Below are positions 4,878 through 6,401 of a stretch of 6,401 nucleotides of DNA, one piece after another (within the stretch, counting starts at the first letter, position 1; every line of letters begins with the position of its first letter). The position numbers and the translations under genes are program-made. Under the pieces are notes generated by a model. The model saw nothing but the letters and a program-made list of their open reading frames with translations. It was not told the origin of the DNA and made no database searches. The stretch is taken from the NCBI GenBank assembly GCA_018895675.1, contig JAHIOG010000321.1, positions 1 through 6,401 of the forward strand. Reading direction: 5' to 3'. This DNA is from a bacterium (GTDB taxonomy: Bacteria; Fidelibacterota; UBA2242).

Positions 4878-6401
4878 ATGGAAGGAATGAACGGACAAGG
4901 ACAAAGTGATTTTCAGGAAAAGGAGGTATCCTTACAGGATTACCTGCGAATAATATATAGAGGACGTTGGATTATTCTTATTTCCTTTTTATTGATTATG
5001 GTGGCAACAGTCTATTTCACATTTACATCGCCGCCGGTATATGAGTCCTCCGCGCTCTTAATGCTGGCAGGCAGACCGGGACAGACTACGGCGCTATTTC
5101 AAAATCCCTTCATGGCAGGCAACTACCTGAAGGTTAATAATGAAATCGAGGTGTTAAAAAGCAATTATCTCGCCCGCCGTGTGGTGTCGAGAATGAAATC
5201 ATCGGCGATTGCGGATAGTCTGTATATTCTCGGTTTCAAAGAATATCAGAAAAAAGGCGTCCAGTTCCCGGATATTGTGGGAGGAATCAAAACGGGATTG
5301 AAACGAATTTTAATGGGTCCCGCCGATACTTCCCTTGCAGTCATAGATACACTGGACCGGGCGATCGTCCGCAGTCTGAAAGACGCCACGAAGGTCGAAC
5401 CCATCCGCGATACCGAGGCTATTCGCCTGACAGTCAGCTCGGTCGATCCCTACGAAGCAGCCTATCTTGCCAACATCATTGCCAATGAGTACTATGAACT
5501 TGATCTGGAATTTAACCTTGGTGAGGTCGTAGAAATGAAGGACTTTCTGGAAGAACAGTTGGAAGGTATTGAAAAAGATCTGACCAAATCGGAAGAAGCC
5601 CTGACGGAGTTTCAGAAGCGGGGAGGGGTTTATGTTCTGGATGAAACCGCCAAGGCTCTGATCGATCAGCTTTCCACCTTTGAAGCAACCTATTATACAT
5701 CTCTCGCAGATCTGCAGGTGTCTCGTCAGAAACTGGAAAACCAGCAAAAAATGCTCAATGAGCGGGAACAGTGGATTGTTGGAGAAACTATCAATACCAC
5801 AAATCCTTTGATTAATCAATTGCGAATGGCGATTGCTGAAATGGAAGCGGAAAAGATAACCGTAATGACTATTCAGGGCCTGGCTGCCGATCATGAAGCC
5901 ATCCGGGAAATGGATAAAAGGATCGATGATTTAAAAAACAAACTATTTCTGGAAGCCCAGAATCTGACCAGTTTAGGGTTGTCACCGATAGAACAGTCGC
6001 AAATTTCCCTTGATTTGTTAAGCCGTGTCCTATTTAATAGTGTGGAAGTTATTGCGCTTGAAGAAAAGAGTAAAGAATACAAAAAACTGGTCAATCAATA
6101 TGCCGATGAACTGAATAAACTTCCCCAACGCAGCCTGGAATTTGCCCGCCTGGACCGCGAACGACAGGTCAATGAAAAATATTTCATATTGATGAAAACC
6201 AAATACCAGGAATCCCGCATCACCGAAGCCAGCAAGATCAGCAATATTCGTATTGTCGACCCGGCGGTTCCGGCTGAAAGACCGGTCAAGCCCAAGAAAA
6301 AAATGAATCTGCTGCTCGGTATCTTTATGGGATTGGGGCTTGGCGTCGGGATTGCCTTTGTGAAAGAGTACCTGGATCATTCGGTCCGAAGCAGCGAGGA
6401 T
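4878..6401 (+). CDS. Wzz/GumC-type polysaccharide chain-length/export protein, 3' end cut off
   Basis: The gene runs open from ATG 4878 through the window end (508 codons seen). Polysaccharide co-polymerases of this kind sit in the inner membrane with a large periplasmic coiled-coil part and control chain length and export of capsule, exopolysaccharide or O-antigen. Visible features: a cytoplasmic N-terminus with SLQDYLRIIYRGRW before the first span (about 31-50); a Wzz domain around 50-190; long helical coiled-coil segments at about 217-300 and 320-385; and a GNVR-type region with LPQRSLEFARLDRE and NEKYFILM (415-439). The proline-rich DPAVPAERPVKPKK (461-474) lies just before the second span (about 477-496). 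The last residues, VKEYLDHSVRSSED, lead into the cytoplasmic tail. In many relatives that tail is a BY-type tyrosine kinase with Walker motifs, but it falls beyond the window, so a kinase fusion versus a kinase-free GumC form cannot be decided. Confidence 0.9.
   Translation, partial: MEGMNGQGQSDFQEKEVSLQDYLRIIYRGRWIILISFLLIMVATVYFTFTSPPVYESSALLMLAGRPGQTTALFQNPFMAGNYLKVNNEIEVLKSNYLARRVVSRMKSSAIADSLYILGFKEYQKKGVQFPDIVGGIKTGLKRILMGPADTSLAVIDTLDRAIVRSLKDATKVEPIRDTEAIRLTVSSVDPYEAAYLANIIANEYYELDLEFNLGEVVEMKDFLEEQLEGIEKDLTKSEEALTEFQKRGGVYVLDETAKALIDQLSTFEATYYTSLADLQVSRQKLENQQKMLNEREQWIVGETINTTNPLINQLRMAIAEMEAEKITVMTIQGLAADHEAIREMDKRIDDLKNKLFLEAQNLTSLGLSPIEQSQISLDLLSRVLFNSVEVIALEEKSKEYKKLVNQYADELNKLPQRSLEFARLDRERQVNEKYFILMKTKYQESRITEASKISNIRIVDPAVPAERPVKPKKKMNLLLGIFMGLGLGVGIAFVKEYLDHSVRSSED

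Noticed and set aside
5310..6380. Long open frames on the minus strand opposite the wzz-like gene.
   Set aside because: They mirror a strong plus-strand coding sequence with clear domain motifs and show no recognisable protein features of their own.

Overview
The window looks like a stretch of chromosome from a Gram-negative bacterium, most likely in or near the Fibrobacterota-Chlorobiota-Bacteroidota (FCB) assemblage. The reasons are an FtsK translocase with a longer-than-Escherichia loop after the Walker A region, a LolA-type periplasmic lipoprotein carrier downstream of ftsK (an arrangement common in Bacteroidota-like genomes), a LolA C-terminus ending in an IDLR-like motif, and generally weak Shine-Dalgarno signals. 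The exact phylum is an inference. All genes read on the + strand and are closely packed except for one interruption.

Layout. Positions 3-68 hold the last 21 codons of a gene whose C-terminus matches glycine cleavage T-protein (GcvT). Its TGA overlaps the ATG of ftsK (65-2344), a complete 759-residue DNA translocase. From 2345 to 3198 the operon-like packing breaks down. This 850-base stretch begins with three 14-bp tandem units that run into the start of a small four-helix-bundle gene (23S rRNA-intervening-sequence protein family). That gene is broken by two separate short insertions: a ~106-bp inverted-repeat element and a 23-bp hairpin. After it come a GC-rich REP-like palindrome, a second and shorter copy of the inverted-repeat element, and a large asymmetric hairpin. 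The packing then resumes with a LolA-like protein (3199-3849), a multi-span flippase-like membrane protein (3852-4868, starting 2 bases after the lolA stop) and a Wzz/GumC-type polysaccharide chain-length or export protein (4878 onward), which runs off the window end.

How the genes fit together. ftsK serves chromosome segregation at the division septum. lolA, the flippase-like gene and the wzz-like gene all concern the cell envelope: lipoprotein transport across the periplasm, a probable lipid-linked substrate handled in the inner membrane, and polysaccharide assembly or export. The last three are spaced like one transcription unit. The ftsK-lolA interval appears to have collected nested small mobile or palindromic elements without damaging either flanking gene. 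I see no new enzymatic system. The most interesting material is this nest of short repeats and the doubly interrupted four-helix-bundle gene, whose ancestral reading frame can be reconstructed.
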